A stretch of DNA of 64,000 nt from Lineus longissimus (GCF_910592395.1 NC_088310.1:7883501-7947500); one strand, 5' to 3'; counted from the first letter of the stretch, positions 1 through 11,964 are shown. Translations and numbers: made by a program. The notes: generated by a model from the sequence alone, not told the origin.

Positions 1-2259
1 TAATTATCAAGATGGGCGCCTCTGGTGGTGCCTGCCCAAATTGTTGAAACCTGCACTGCAGAAAAGATAAACCCAATCGGAAATACTTGATGGTTTGCAA
101 AGATGCTTCACCGCAACACGAAAAACAATCCAACATTTGTTTCAAAATACTTCTAACTTGCAACAGATGCGAAAAAAGGTATCTGAGGCCAGATTTAAAG
201 TGCAGTAACTTTCTAATCAGTGGGAACTTTTACCTTTGGGATAATTAGCCATATGGTGCATCAGTTAAAGAGGTTGAATAGCGCCTCCAGAAGCAAGCAA
301 CAGCGCCACCCGTAGCAGAAATAAGAACTGCTTAGTGACGCCATGGTTTCCATATACGGCATCTCATTTGCATATTTTTACAACCTTATTTACTACGAGT
401 TATAAATATGCCAATAGCACGTGGATCATGCCGGGCGGCGCTGTCAGGTGTTTCCACTATGGGTTACATAATCGGCTACAAAGAGGCCAGTGTTCTGGTA
501 AATGAAGTTAGCAATGATAGCGAAAGAATGTTAGTGTATGTTACGCAGTCAATAGCGATAGTAGTGAGTTGGAGAGAGGAGAAAATGGAAAATGGAGAGA
601 ATAGTAGTATGGATTTCGAGTCCCAAGAAGAAACTTTGCAAAGTTTTCATCAAACTGATAATCATATTCCTTCCTTCTCTGTCGTCTCCAACAATTAAAA
701 GTTGCTGCTATCCGCGAGCGAATCGACGAGACGAAGCATTTTTCAAGCATCCGACTCGAATGGTACCTTACAGATCCGCAAGGGGCGCGTTACCGAAAAT
801 GTTGCAAAAATCAATAACGTGATCGTAAATATTGTCATATTTTTCAAAATGAGAGTATGTAAATGATACGCAGACGGTAAACTAATGAAAGGCCAGTATC
901 TATTGAACCTTACAAGTGATTTGGGGGCCTTGAAACTCCTTATATTTATCAATGAAACCTTATTCCCGCCTAAGGTTTTGACCGGGCCGTCCAAAACTCC
1001 CCATTTTTTGGCGGGCCATTCCCTTTAAATTGAAATTGAAGGTTACTCAAAATGAAGGCATATAATAGCCGCACGGACACCACCTGAAAATGGACCGTAG
1101 AATCTGAGATGGTCTCATTCTGCTAGGATTTTGAGTATGCAGGACATTCAGGGTGAGGAGCGGTGGGGATATGTTGGACAGACGAAACTCATATTTGAAC
1201 TGCAGCAATCTAAATGCAGAACGTTTCGATGAACTCATCTCTATTTTAGACTATGGCACAAACCGAGATAAGCCATATGAGGCCAACTATGTAAAACCAC
1301 AAGTCAATAGCAATGCCCTATTCACTATTGATGAGACAACACAACAATAGACTGAATAATTGAACATATTGGATGATATTTCGAAAGCTATTAACATGCG
1401 AATGTTGGCAGAACATGTCAAACGTAGACGACCTTATACTATAGTTTTCCATCTGGATTCGGTGAATCAGTTATAGGCGCTGACCATTTCCAGGCATAAG
1501 TTTTGGGTCACATATTTTGAAGAAAGTGGCCTGGGAGTGGCCAGATGACATGGCATATCTCGACTAGCAATTGGATTTAACTAAATATAGAACGGCAGAT
1601 TTGAAATTTATATATTGAGTACACAGTTACGCAACTGGAAATTTTCCAATTCAATTACAAATTTCAAACAAATGGCATAAGGCTTTTAGTACTTGTGGCA
1701 TGTATTCTCTCGCTAGTAAAAAATTGAAAAACCAATTGAATATTTTTAAATATATAATTGGTTTTCAACTTTGTATAACAGGTGTTGACTGTCAATGACA
1801 GCTTAAAAGTTTTCACCTATCAAACATTCATAACACGCCCACATCCACAAGATGTACAAGGCAACCCAGGACCCATTATAGATAGACTGTACCATGTTAT
1901 ACCGTATCTACAGCACTGGTCACAGGTAATAACCTCCCCTGGCCTATTGGCACATGTAGGATCTCCGCCAAATACTGAGCCTTTAAACACTCTGAAACAT
2001 TGTGCAATTTGAAGCCTATACAGCTACTGAGGGTACACCAATGGGTGTTGCCTCCACTCCAGCGAGCGTAGTTACATTTACTTTTGAGCAGTACTGTGAG
2101 CATGCAAGTAGACTATATCATATGACATGCTGGCAGCTGCGCCGATGGTAACTCAGGCAACTGAAGTGTTTGTAACATTGGATCAATATCATTGTGCAGA
2201 CGGTTGTCTCTACAGGACAGACTTTACCAAGTCACAATGGTCGACATAACAATAAGCCT
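1..2259. other. No exon recognised; possible decayed coding debris
   Basis: Intron or downstream flank. Between about 1,050 and 2,220, plus-strand frames give protein-like stretches interrupted by stops (for example 'PYTIVFHLDSVNQL', 'MGVASTPASVVTFTFEQY'). I do not recognise them; they may belong to an old mobile element. Confidence 0.3.
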
Positions 2260-2530
2260 ATAATACCAATAGCAGCCGCAGTAGACGGCCAGCTCAGACT
2301 CTCGGCCAGCAGCCAAGAGGTCCCTGGTTCAATCCCAGGCACCCTGAGACTTTAGACTGAGTGAGGTCTTTTTCAAACTTGCCTTAATCCACCAAAGAGT
2401 ATAAATTGGCACCAGTCAGAAATAGTGAGATTGTCAGTACTGACTGAGCAGCATCTCCGAGTTCTACTGAAATGTTTCAGGTTAGACTGGGGTTAAAGTG
2501 TGAAGTCTGATGAACATTTATTTCTTAGTT
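2260..2530 (+). mobile_element. tRNA-derived SINE, family A
   Basis: Has a B box and perfect T-arm (CCTGGTTCAATCCCAGG) and an A-box-like segment 'GGCCAGCTCAGACTCTCGG', then a body shared with the 48-kb copy ('TGAGTTCTACTGAAA'-like, 'AGACTGGGGTTAAAGTGT'). Not a functional tRNA. Confidence 0.6.
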
Positions 2531-2642
2531 GATAACCCAACCTTTAACTTTAACCATATTCGTTATCATGTTCAACCCATCTTTTGTTCGTGAATCTTTC
2601 ATGTGCCTTTAGGACTAAACAGATAGCTTGACAAGATCATCC

Positions 2643-2676
2643 ACTCCCCCTCCCCCTCCTCCCTCCCCCCTCCCCA
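2643..2676 (-). repeat. Homopurine tract with G-quadruplex potential
   Basis: Minus strand is a run of G-tracts of 3-6 separated by single A or GA; at least five G3+ tracts. Downstream of exon 53. Confidence 0.6.
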
Positions 2677-3029
2677 TAAGTTCCTGATGCACCAAAGCAA
2701 AGTACATTGTATGTATTGCATTTGAGATGAGGATGGCTGTACCAATTGTATGTTGCCAGCTGCAAGTATTTGTGCTCTGAAGTGCTTTTTTCTTCATCAG
2801 ATCAATAAACCTGTTGATTCATATGAAAATTCTGGGTTGAAAATCATTGCATTAGATATACTGAGGCTTAATCCAGACTGCTTCATAGACCTTATGCCCC
2901 ACCCTACTCACAGCTGATTAGATACTATCAGCTTCTGACATGATGAGATAACTTACCAGCTCAAAACTAGCAATCTGAGGGAGACCTCCACACACCCTGA
3001 AAAGCACTGTTTTTTGTCAAGATTACATG

Positions 3030-3860
3030 ATAAACTTGATGACAAAAACTTCCTGAGATACCTAGGCAGATGCTGACGTCATCTCAGGTGACATGTAATG
3101 GACAGAGGATTACATCATTCAACTTGATGACAAGAGCTTCCTGAAATGACTACACCGGGACTAGGCATATGCTGACCTCATCTCAGGTCACATGCAATGG
3201 ACAGAGGATTACATCATTCAACTTGATGACAAGAGCTTTCCTGAGCTTGGCAGATGTTGACCTCATCTCAGGTCAGACTCAGTGGACAGAAGATCACATA
3301 ATTCAACTTGATCACAAAAGCTTCCTGAGATGACTTCACCTGAGCTAGGCAGATGCTGACCTCATCTCAGGTCACACTCAGTGGACAGAGGATAGCATCA
3401 TTCGACTTGATGACAAGAGCTTTCCTGAGATGACTACACCTGAGCTTGGCAGATGTTGACCTCATCTCAGGTCACACTCAGTGGATAGAAGATCACATAA
3501 TTCCATTTGATCACAAAAGCTTCCTGAGATGACTTCACCTGAGCTAGGCAGATGCTGACCTCATCTCAGGTCACACTCAGTGGACAGAGGATAGCATCAT
3601 TCGACTTGATGACAAGAGCTTTCCTGAGATGACTACACCTGAGCTTGGCAGATGCTGACCTCATCTCAGGTCACACTCAGTGGATAGAAGATCACATAAT
3701 TCCACTTGATCACAAAAGCTTCCTGAGATGACTTCACCTGAGCCTGGCAGATGCTGACCTCATCTCAGGTCACACTCAGTGGACAGAGGATAACATAATT
3801 CGACTGGATGACCACAGCTCTCTGTCGAGATAACTGTACCTGAGCTGAGCTTGGCAGATG
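3030..3860. repeat. 99-bp tandem array, ~8 units, each with an everted AGGTCA pair
   Basis: Units recur every 99-100 bp (first spacings 99 and 85) and alternate between two subtypes, giving a ~199-bp higher-order dimer from about 3,260 on. Seven units contain TGACCTCATCTCAGGTCA, an everted pair of nuclear-receptor half-sites with a 6-bp spacer. It is in an intron or flank downstream of exon 53. Confidence 0.85.
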
Positions 3861-5598
3861 TTGAGCTCAATGAACAAATTGAGACGTGTAGGCACCTAAA
3901 CCACACAGAACTCCTGATATTTTTACATTCAGCCTACAAGAAAATCAACACTTGCAAGCTGTCTACTATGTCTACTATGTCAGTATATCAACAACCAAGA
4001 TACCGTAGAACCGAGATATTCACCGATACCACATGCATCATGCATAGTAACAGATGTACAGAGATACACATATCAGAGAATATCAACGTGCTCAGCATCA
4101 AAAACACTACAGAATCGACCGTGATTTTACCGAGTGGCAATAAAAAGTGAAAAAATCAATTATATAGCCTAATCTGATGAGAAATTTCATTTTACCTAGT
4201 TTGATATTTCCTAATCCCTTTGAATGATAGACTTGTTCCATCAATGACAGCTGAATCTTTCAACACACACACACCCGAGACCATGATGTACAGTGAGCAG
4301 AAGTAGTGACCTCAATCTCTCTCATTGATAGAAAACTGGGCCGGCACTTCAGCGCCAAATACAACCAAACACAAAACCAGATTGAACAAAACCTGCTATA
4401 AACGATAGAAGCTGTGTGTTCGGGCGATATGAAGGTGTATATGAATAAGTCACGGGTGGCTAGTCATGATAAGCCTCTCCCCTGGACAAGGTTTATGGTT
4501 TTATAATTACGATTGTATCCATTGTTTGGTTCTGTGCTATTGATATTTTGAGGTCATTTAAGGTGCATCAACAATTCGAATGATAGTGCCCAAATGGGAT
4601 AAGGATATTTGTCCCATTCTATAGTACATATGAACAGGTCATTTTATGACAGATGCAGGTGTTATTATGATGTAAGGATGTTACCAAATTTGGAACCAAT
4701 ACCGGTGCTATATATAGAATGTCATTTAACACGTACATCACACTCAAGATTAATCATCCTGAAACTATATTTAAGGTCTACTATTTAATGGTCTCATATT
4801 CCTGTTAAATAAGTCAACAATTTGGCACTAAAGAGAAAAAAACATTTCTCAGATTATGAGATTATAGTACCCAGCAGGCATGTTTTTTCAGCTTTTTTAA
4901 TCGTGAGCAGTTCAACCTAAACTAATCATGGTATTTCATCAAACTTGTTACTTGGCAGGGCTGTCTCTTTAGTGGTGGGCCAACAAATGTGTTTTTCACG
5001 CCGACTTGGGATGAAAAGTGATGTTTTGCTCCCCCCCCCCAACCGATGTTTAATACATATCTGATTGGAGTAGGGTTAATGTGATAGGATAGGATTCAAT
5101 GTGGTGGTAGTTTATCTTGTCCTCATATTGCGTTCTGGGTCAACTGACCTAGCCTTAAATAAATATACATTAAGTCAATCAGTGATGCCTATTCATAACT
5201 CAAACATGTCAAAGAGAATCTTCAATTTTAAAGTAAATATCAACACAGGGTTAGTAAGAAGTTAAAGGTACAGTACATCGATTATCGTTTTCGTCTATTT
5301 TGGAACGAATGTATAGAATTCATGTACAAAACTGTGTTTTTGTTAGTAAAGGTAGACAACACCGACAGAGTTTCACCACACAAACACAACACCAGGAACA
5401 CTGATGATCAACACTGCACCACAACACTGATACAGAAATTACACCACTTTATGCACAATAAGTGTACAAACAAAGTTTGGCACAATGGAATAAGAGAGAG
5501 AAATATTTCATAACACAGCCGTAAAGGAAAAGGATTGGAGATTTGAAAATTATCTAAATCACTCTAAATTTCTACTAATTACGAAAATCATTTCATAC
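3861..5598. other. No gene seen between the 99-bp array and exon 53
   Basis: AT-rich, with a short CA run near 4,265 and C10 near 5,031. No exon with paired splice signals and spectrin-like translation was found. Confidence 0.5.
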
Positions 5599-5913
5599 GT
5601 TCTGCCGAGCAGTTTGCTCCCGGACGTGCTCAAGAGTAGAAATTCTAACCGGGGTCTCTGTGAGCTGTCCGCGCGTCATCGTGATCATCTGCGACAACTC
5701 TCGTATCTCCGTTTGGTATGCGTTGTGCTGCACTAGCGCCATCTGTAGTTCGTTCAGCTGTTCTAACGCATCGTGGTGTAAGTGGTTGAGCTCGTTGATG
5801 ACCTTGGTGCTGTTGACAGGGGCGCCCTCTCCAGTCAATCCGAGGAGATCTTGATACTTCATCAGAGTGTGATTAAGGACGCCCTTCTTGCGCTCGACTT
5901 CTTTCGCGATGGC
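5599..5913 (-). CDS. Exon 53 (last visible), spectrin repeat, 105 codons
   Basis: Phase 0 in; donor AAC|GTATGA, so the TGA just beyond is intronic rather than a stop, although a stop here cannot be fully excluded. Encodes 'AIAKEVERKKGVLNHTL', 'LNHLHHDALEQLNELQ' and ends 'LEHVREQTARQN'. Further exons should lie before position 1 of the window. Confidence 0.82.
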
Positions 5914-6257
5914 CTGAAAGGTACATTTCATAACGGTGCGGGTGTGCTAAAAACGTATGTACAGAGATGCAAGTCATACAAGAATTGACATGAAGTTAAA
6001 GGGGTTAACTGGACAAGGGACGATCTTGTGAAAAACCTGGGTTAATCAACATTTTAACGCCCATTTTAGCAAATGCAAAACACATTATACTTTGATATTG
6101 TCATGCAGTTTCTCAGGTTGCTGTCACAACTCCCAAAACCACGGCAGGTGATCTTGGGCCGTGTAAAGTCATGTGAGGAACAACTGAGGGATGTGAAATA
6201 AGGCAACGGTAGTCAAGGCATTTAATTTTCCCTGATTTGAGCTCCAAAATATGTCTA

Positions 6258-6620
6258 AGATTTCTTTCCACTTGTATTGCCACCTTACAATCACTGTCCA
6301 AGGTTTCTTTCCACTTGTAATGCCACCTTACAATCACTGTTCAAGATTTCTTTCCACTTGTAATGCCACCTTACAATCACTGTCTAAGATTTCTTTCCAC
6401 TTATAATGCCACCTTACAATCACTGTCTAAGATTTCTTTCCACTTGTAATGCCACCTTACAATCACTGTCTAATATTTCTTTCCACTTGTAATGCCACCT
6501 TACAATCACTGTCTAATATTTCTTTCCACTTGTAATGCAACCTTACAATCACTGTTCAAGATTTCTTTCCACTTAAAATGCCACCTTACAATCACTGTTC
6601 AAGATTTCTTTCCACTTATT
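6258..6620. repeat. ~43-bp tandem array, about 8 units
   Basis: Unit begins 'TTTCTTTCCACTTGTAATGC' and continues to '..CACTGTCTAAGA'. Units differ by a few substitutions. Lies in the intron between exons 52 and 53. Confidence 0.85.
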
Positions 6621-7092
6621 GTGCCACCTTCTCTAATGATGTTTATAGTACGGCCTACTCCCATTCATCCAAAATATTGAATCAGAACTGATGAAATCTT
6701 GGTGCTTTATAAATAAGTGCCAATTAAAAGGAGGTGTATAAATGGGTTTATAAACATGATGTGTTAAAATGAGTTTGAAAACTTGGGTGAATTTGAAGAT
6801 TAAAAAAAAGAAAAATTATTTTAATGATATTCACATCCATGTTTAATGATGGAAACAGTTTTATCTTTAAGGCATCTCTGACCATCAAATCTTATGCAAT
6901 ATCAGAATTCTAAATCTCATTTGAAAGTTATTTGAAAACTCTTTCTACAATTTTTTACATTGTACCTCCGGCAAACATAAGATGAACACACTGAGTTACA
7001 CGTAGGACCCGGACAAGTATTTTCAAACAGGCTAAAACCTAACGGTATTCATTCAAAATAAAAACTTATGCAAAGTGACATAACAGTCCTAC

Positions 7093-7401
7093 CTCCGTCT
7101 TATCGAGTTTCTCCCTGATTTCGAGATTCACATCCACCGCCGCAATCAGGTGCTTCTTTCCCTGCTCGACCCACAATCGTATCTCCTCCATATCCTCGCG
7201 ATATTCCTCCATCTCCTCCGCCATTCCCTCCAGTCGATCTTGCCGCTCGCTCAACTCTGTCTGCACGTGGCACATTTGCACGCTGACCTCTGCGACCTTG
7301 GACGTAGCGTCCGAGGCGTCGCAGACATCTGATAGTCGTAGAGCCGTTCGGTTGAGTTCGTCAATTTTGGCATTTATAAGCGGCACCTCCCTTTCTAGGG
7401 C
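7093..7401 (-). CDS. Exon 52, one spectrin repeat, 103 codons
   Basis: Phase 0/0; donor GAG|GTAGGA. Encodes 'ALEREVPLINAKIDEL', a very acidic helix 'MAEEMEEYREDMEEI' and 'LWVEQGKKHLIAAVD'. Confidence 0.86.
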
Positions 7402-7566
7402 CTGTAAGATAAACAACCGCATTTCAGCTGCCATCATGGTTTTGGTCAACATTTTAGCTCCACCCTTGCAGCGTTTTATTTAGTGAGACAACCAATACCT
7501 CCAGGTCGGTATCAATTCCTGAGCCAAAACTGGCCCAGACTTGTTCAATTGTAATACTGAACATAC

Positions 7567-7890
7567 CTTATGTTTCTCTAGCTGACTGTAGACCTTCTCC
7601 AGACCGGACCACTTCAATTCAATGCCGATAACCGTCATGGTAGAATCCAACCAATCAATCACGGATAACAAATCCTCGTCAAATTTCATACAAAGGCCTG
7701 CCGCCTCCTCTAAAAAGATGGTCTTCTCCTCGGCTTGATTTTCAATGGCACTCCATCGGTGCGAGGCCCTCGTGAGGGACTCAGTGACCGGCTTCGACTG
7801 CTCGGGTGGGATGTCCCTTACGATACTGTCTGCCTTGTCTTTAAGGTCATCTAATTTGTCCTTGTACATTGGAAGCTGACTAAGTAAGAC
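7567..7890 (-). CDS. Exon 51, one spectrin repeat, 108 codons
   Basis: Phase 0/0; donor AAG|GTATGT. Encodes 'VLLSQLPMYKDKLDDL', 'RASHRWSAIENQAEEK', 'LSVIDWLDSTMTVIGIEL' and 'VYSQLEKHK'. Confidence 0.87.
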
Positions 7891-7999
7891 CTGAAGCAAA
7901 CGATTTTGGTGTTTCAGATATTTTGACAAAATTGATGAAATTGGCAAAGAAATATGATATAAAGAAAAAAAAATTTTGGTGCAGACACACCCCCCTCAC

Positions 8000-8284
8000 C
8001 TTGTGCTTCTCCTTCCTCTCTGTCAAAGTCCCGTCCTCATCCTGAAGCTGGTTCTCAACATCGTCCATCCACCAGTTCAGCTGCTGCAGCTGACCTCTGA
8101 ACTCCTGTCGCATGACCTTTGCCCTTTCTAACTGCGCCGTCCTGTCCTGTAGCATGTGAAACACGGCCGTTTTCTGCAACTTGAGCGAGTTGATCTGCAC
8201 GGACAGTTCCTCTGGCAGTTCTTGTTTCTCTTGCAGTGCCATTTGAAGGGCGTCGCCTTTGATGACCATCTCAGTTTGAAGGTC
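8000..8284 (-). CDS. Exon 50, spectrin repeat, 95 codons
   Basis: Phase 0/0; acceptor TTTTAG, donor AAG|GTGAGG. Encodes 'DLQTEMVIKGDALQMAL', 'LQQLNWWMDDVENQLQDEDG' and 'LTERKEKHK'. Shorter than the ~108-codon norm. Confidence 0.85.
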
Positions 8285-8308
8285 CTAAAACAGAGAAATA
8301 ATGCAAGT

Positions 8309-8668
8309 TTAAAGTAATACTATGATGTGATTTACAACTTTGCGGAAATACGTCCGTTTTTAATTGTTGATCACAAATGTAAAGCTCAAATTTTCCAATT
8401 TTGATTAGATTTATCATAAAATCGCTGAATGTAAACCACCGCGACCGCGAAAATGTTCATGTTGTGACGTCATCAACGAAAACGTCGTCGGCGTAGCGCA
8501 ATTTCAACGGCATCGAAGCGAGCCGTCCGGGCGGGATTAAACCATCAATTTCTAGAAAATGTGCATTTCGATTCGAAAACCTTACCGATTTATGAGAAAG
8601 TGACGTGGTCATTTGTCAAAAACAGCTAAAACATTATATGGTGAAATTTGACACGAGTTACCCTTTAA
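8309..8668 (-). mobile_element. TTAA-flanked MITE (piggyBac-type ends), copy 1
   Basis: 360 bp between two TTAA sites, with imperfect inverted ends AGTAATACT / AGGGTAACT. Homologous over its length and in opposite orientation to the copy at 19,114. TTAA target duplication is the hallmark of piggyBac-type elements. No ORF. In the exon 49-50 intron. Confidence 0.65.
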
Positions 8669-8670
8669 CA

Positions 8671-8872
8671 TAATGTTAAAGGGTTGACCACAGACACCAC
8701 TATTTTGGCTAGAGGCAATAAGAACCTTTTCAAAACAATTTCAAGGGTGGGAGTCAGTTCTTGTTTTCCAGCCTCTGAGTTTTTGAATAGGCATTCGCTT
8801 CATTTTAAGGGAGTTCTATTTTCTTTAGGATTTCAAGGTCTAGCCAAAAGGGTGGTACCTATGGTCAATGCT
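8671..8872. mobile_element. Foldback MITE, copy 1
   Basis: Starts GGGTTGACCACAGACACCAC and ends with the inverse of GCATTGACCATAGGTACCAC, both followed by TTTTGGCTAG. It directly abuts the TTAA MITE. Confidence 0.6.
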
Positions 8873-8970
8873 AAATACAGGAGCAAAATCACATATGAAA
8901 AAAAAAATTGGGTTCGAATGGGAACCATGGTAACTGCATCTTCTTGAGCTACATATATATATATACTAAC

Positions 8971-9154
8971 CTTGACCTTATTTAGTGCGTCCTCAACCTC
9001 CCTCTCCTCCAGGGGGATCTGAGCATACGTGGCCAAGTCGCTTTCCGTCACCTTCATCCACTTGATATGGTCCTCGATCTCGACCTGAAGCGCCCCCTGT
9101 TGGCTCAGGATAGTCTGAATGTACTCTTCTTGTTTTGTTGATTTGGATTGAAGA
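8971..9154 (-). CDS. Exon 49, spectrin repeat part, 61 codons + 1 nt
   Basis: Phase 2 in, phase 0 out; acceptor TATTCCAG, donor AAG|GTTAGT followed by a TA dinucleotide run. Encodes 'LQSKSTKQEEYIQTIL', 'IEDHIKWMKVTESDL' and 'REVEDALNKVK'. Confidence 0.83.
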
Positions 9155-9282
9155 CTGGAATAAAAAGCACCATTGGGGTATTGAATGAGTTTCCTTTTGT
9201 CAAAGTCTTCATTTAACTGTAATTTTTCTACCCTCCCCTTCACAAACCAGGGATAAAAGAGTTTGAGGGAACGACTTACAGG

Positions 9283-9503
9283 GTTGACCATCATTGGCAC
9301 CACCATTTTAACCAGAACTTGAAATCCTAGAGCAATTAGAACTGAATTAAGTGAATTCCAATTTCAAGGGTGGGAGTCTGTTCTTTGTTTTCCAGACAAC
9401 AGCCTCCCTAGCCTTGAAATTGGATTCACTTTGTTTCGAAAGAGTTCCAATTGCTTATTAATTTCAACATCAGCCAAAAATTGTGATGCCTATGGTCAAA
9501 CCT
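9283..9503. mobile_element. Foldback MITE, copy 2
   Basis: Same family: GGTTGACCATCATTGGCACC at one end, inverse of GGTTTGACCATAGGCATCAC at the other, with the shared core 'AATTTCAAGGGTGGGAGTC'. In the exon 48-49 intron. Confidence 0.6.
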
Positions 9504-9514
9504 TAAAGCATGTG

Positions 9515-9605
9515 CTTAAACAATGTGGCTCCGAAGTGGTTCAAACCCACACCATCTTGTCGAAGAGTCGGGCACTCTCACAACAAACCACAGCGCTAAA
9601 AACTA
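9515..9605 (-). mobile_element. tRNA-like SINE head at the exon 48 donor
   Basis: Minus-strand 'TTAGCGCTGTGGTTTGTTGT' (A-box-like) and 'GGTGTGGGTTTGAACCAC' (B box) about 50 bp apart. No body follows; a foldback MITE lies next to it. Confidence 0.4.
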
Positions 9606-9614
9606 CGAACTTAC

Positions 9615-9760
9615 TCGGCGAACCTCGACTCCAATCCTTCCGTGTCTTTTTCAATGTTCTCCATGGTCGGTGGTGATGAGAGTAGGGCAACTATCCTCTG
9701 CGATGATGACCTCAAGTCGTGGAGTTGGCCGGACCGCTCTTCACATTCGGCGCAAACAGT
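9615..9760 (-). CDS. Exon 48, spectrin repeat part, 48 codons + 2 nt
   Basis: Phase 0 in, phase 2 out; donor GA|GTAAGT. Encodes 'TVCAECEERSGQLHDL', 'RIVALLSSPPTMENI' and 'GLESRFA'. A tRNA-like SINE head starts about 14 nt into the next intron. Confidence 0.8.
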
Positions 9761-10151
9761 CTGAAAAGAAGGAAACAATATGCTTTAGCTCATATCACCA
9801 TTTCCACAGGCAACTGGAGTTTCCAACAATTCCTGGAACCCCTCCTGGTTGACAAGATTGATACTGGAAACTCATCTGGTCAACAAAAATTAACCTCTAT
9901 GCCAAATGAGCCATTGTCAGTTTCGGTTGGGGCCTGATGAAATTGTCTGTTTCAGAGTAACTGCCATGACACTAGTCTAGACAGGGTGCTGTTTATTGGT
10001 TTCTGTAAGGGTCAGATATATCTGGGTTGGGTATTCAGTCACCTATCTAAATCTTGTCCTCAAGGAAAAGGCCTTGTAACTTCTGCACACTGGACCGTGA
10101 TCAGGGATTGTAAACTCATTCCAATCCTACAAATAGTTATTCAAATCTCAC

Positions 10152-10298
10152 CTCAGCAGCTGCTAGATAAGTTATGAGCTCCTGTTTTGGTCCCCTGTAG
10201 ACAGGTGCCGCCCCATGAAGCTTCTCCTCCGCAGTGGTGATAAACTGGTCAAGATCACGAGCCAGATTCGTGTACTCCTGCCAGCGAGACGTCACCTT
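10152..10298 (-). CDS. Exon 47, half spectrin repeat, 49 codons
   Basis: Phase 0/0; acceptor CATTTCAG, donor GAG|GTGAGA. Encodes 'KVTSRWQEYTNLARDL' and 'GPKQELITYLAAAE'. A palindromic MITE lies about 25 nt upstream of the acceptor, inside the likely branch-point zone. Confidence 0.82.
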
Positions 10299-10322
10299 CT
10301 GAAATGGCACAGAGACAACCAA

Positions 10323-10510
10323 ACGTGACCCGTCACAGCAAAACCAGGTGCATGTCACACAGAGGATGAGCCTCAATGACACCAGGAGATAATGGAAATT
10401 GATGTACTCAGATTTCACAAAAGTTGGGCAACAGTGAAATTAACAACAAGTCCGTCTCAAACTGCCAAGCTCAGAATGACATGCGCTTGGTTTTGTTGTG
10501 TTAAATCACT
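10323..10510 (-). mobile_element. Palindromic-end MITE (GTGACCCGTCACAG), copy 1
   Basis: Starts 'CGTGACCCGTCACAGCAAAA'. Matches the 44.6-kb copy in reverse orientation, including 'GCTCAGAATGACATGCGCTT'. Ends about 25 bp from the exon 47 acceptor. Confidence 0.55.
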
Positions 10511-11230
10511 CATTTACCTCCTAACTGATTTCATAATCCGACATCTTTCCAGCTTTAACTGCCCAATATCTTTCCATATTTAGGTCTACTGAGACCACAA
10601 AAGATACAGGTGCTGTGTTGGTCACCTGAGCAATGTCCCCACTGGTCTTGCCCCCAATTATCATTCACCAGAAGAGTGTCAAATGTCTCAAAGAAATTTC
10701 ACTCAAATAGCGTTACCATCAAACCTACTTTTCACAATACAGAGGCCAACATATCACTTAATACTAATATTGTGTTCAAGCCATATTAGCTACATGTTTC
10801 AAATCTATCAACATGATCAATGGTGTTATTTAGTGCAAGCATGAATGTTGGTACTTTGGGATAAAGAAACCAGATGACAGGTTATAAGATTTGAACCAGG
10901 ACGGTCACACAAGGTCACTATATCATTGAAAAGATTTAAATCTACCACATGTTTTATAGACCTATTTGAAAAAGGATTAGTTCCATTATAGTTCCAAAAG
11001 ATGGTTTGCGAAAATACTTTACCTGAGAAAAAAATGAAATTGATTTCAAATGGTACATATATGTATCTCTCTCTGAGGTATTTTTTTTTATCGTCAGGTA
11101 AATAATTCATGATAAGATTTATGGAAATCCAGTTTTACATCAGATGATTTCAAACAAAGATAAACCTACAGGGTATACCACAATTTCAAAATAGTGCCTT
11201 GGGTAGCGATTAGCTTGGTCTTTTGGAAAA

Positions 11231-11395
11231 TACAGTGGAACCTCTCTTAGCGGACACCTCTGTAAGCAGGACATCCTCTCTATTAAGGACAATGATTTTG
11301 GTCCCACATTAGTCATTTTATTTCAACTGAATTTGACCTCCGTAATCAGAATACCTCTCTATAAAGGACAGCAATTCTAAAGGTTCTTGACAGGT
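11231..11395. mobile_element. pogo/Tc1-type MITE copy, one clear end
   Basis: TA then CAGTGGAACCTCTCTTAGCG; the internal 'GACCTCCGTAATCAG' matches other copies. The far end is blurred. Exon 46-47 intron. Confidence 0.55.
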
Positions 11396-11648
11396 TCTAC
11401 TGAACCATCCTGAGATTCAGGGCCTTTCATTCAGCACTTATCATGCCTCTGCCCCAAGTAGACCGATTAGCTTCCAGCGAGATTGCTGTTTTCTAGAGTC
11501 ACCCCCACTGTTTGGGGATAAATACTCCAGGCTCAGTGATGTGTGCGAGGAGAGGAACTTACAACTGACCCTGGTATTGGAGGATGGAAAATTACAGGAC
11601 GTCCTAGAAAGTTATGATCAAGTTATCGAGCAGACGACATCAACTCAC

Positions 11649-11831
11649 CCTAAGCATTTCTTGCTGCTGTTCCGCTTCAAAACATATATTGCGCCACCTT
11701 TCAGTGACAGTCCTTGTTAATCTTTCCAACTGATCGTGGCACAGCGAGGACGCAATCCGCTGGAGTTCTTGTGACTTCGAATTGACATCGTCGATAAGGT
11801 CTTGTTTTGGATTGAAATCGTAGATGCAATC
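11649..11831 (-). CDS. Exon 46, half spectrin repeat, 61 codons
   Basis: Phase 0/0; acceptor ACTTCCAG, donor AGG|GTGAGT. Encodes 'DCIYDFNPKQDLIDDV' and 'VTERWRNICFEAEQQQ'. Pairs with exon 47 (61+49 = 110 codons). Confidence 0.82.
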
Positions 11832-11964
11832 CTGGAAGTAAGGTAAAATGGTACAATTATATCCCCTACAAGTTTGAGATGCTTGAGATGGCCTGCCTTA
11901 CCTGTGCCAAATTTGGAGTTTAGGTCCATAACCAAAATTCACATTCTAAAATCTGGCCAAAGAC

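Larger units (their letters stand above)
10299..11648. other. Intron between exons 46 and 47
   Basis: Holds two MITEs listed separately; the rest is unremarkable AT-rich sequence. Confidence 0.6.

Noticed and set aside
2300-2345. A tRNA gene
   Set aside because: T-arm and B box are perfect but the rest does not fold as a cloverleaf, and the sequence continues into a body shared with another SINE copy.
5593-5598. TGA after exon 53 as the true stop of the gene
   Set aside because: The stop lies in GTATGA, a plausible donor, and the repeat ends at the usual exon border. Not excluded completely.
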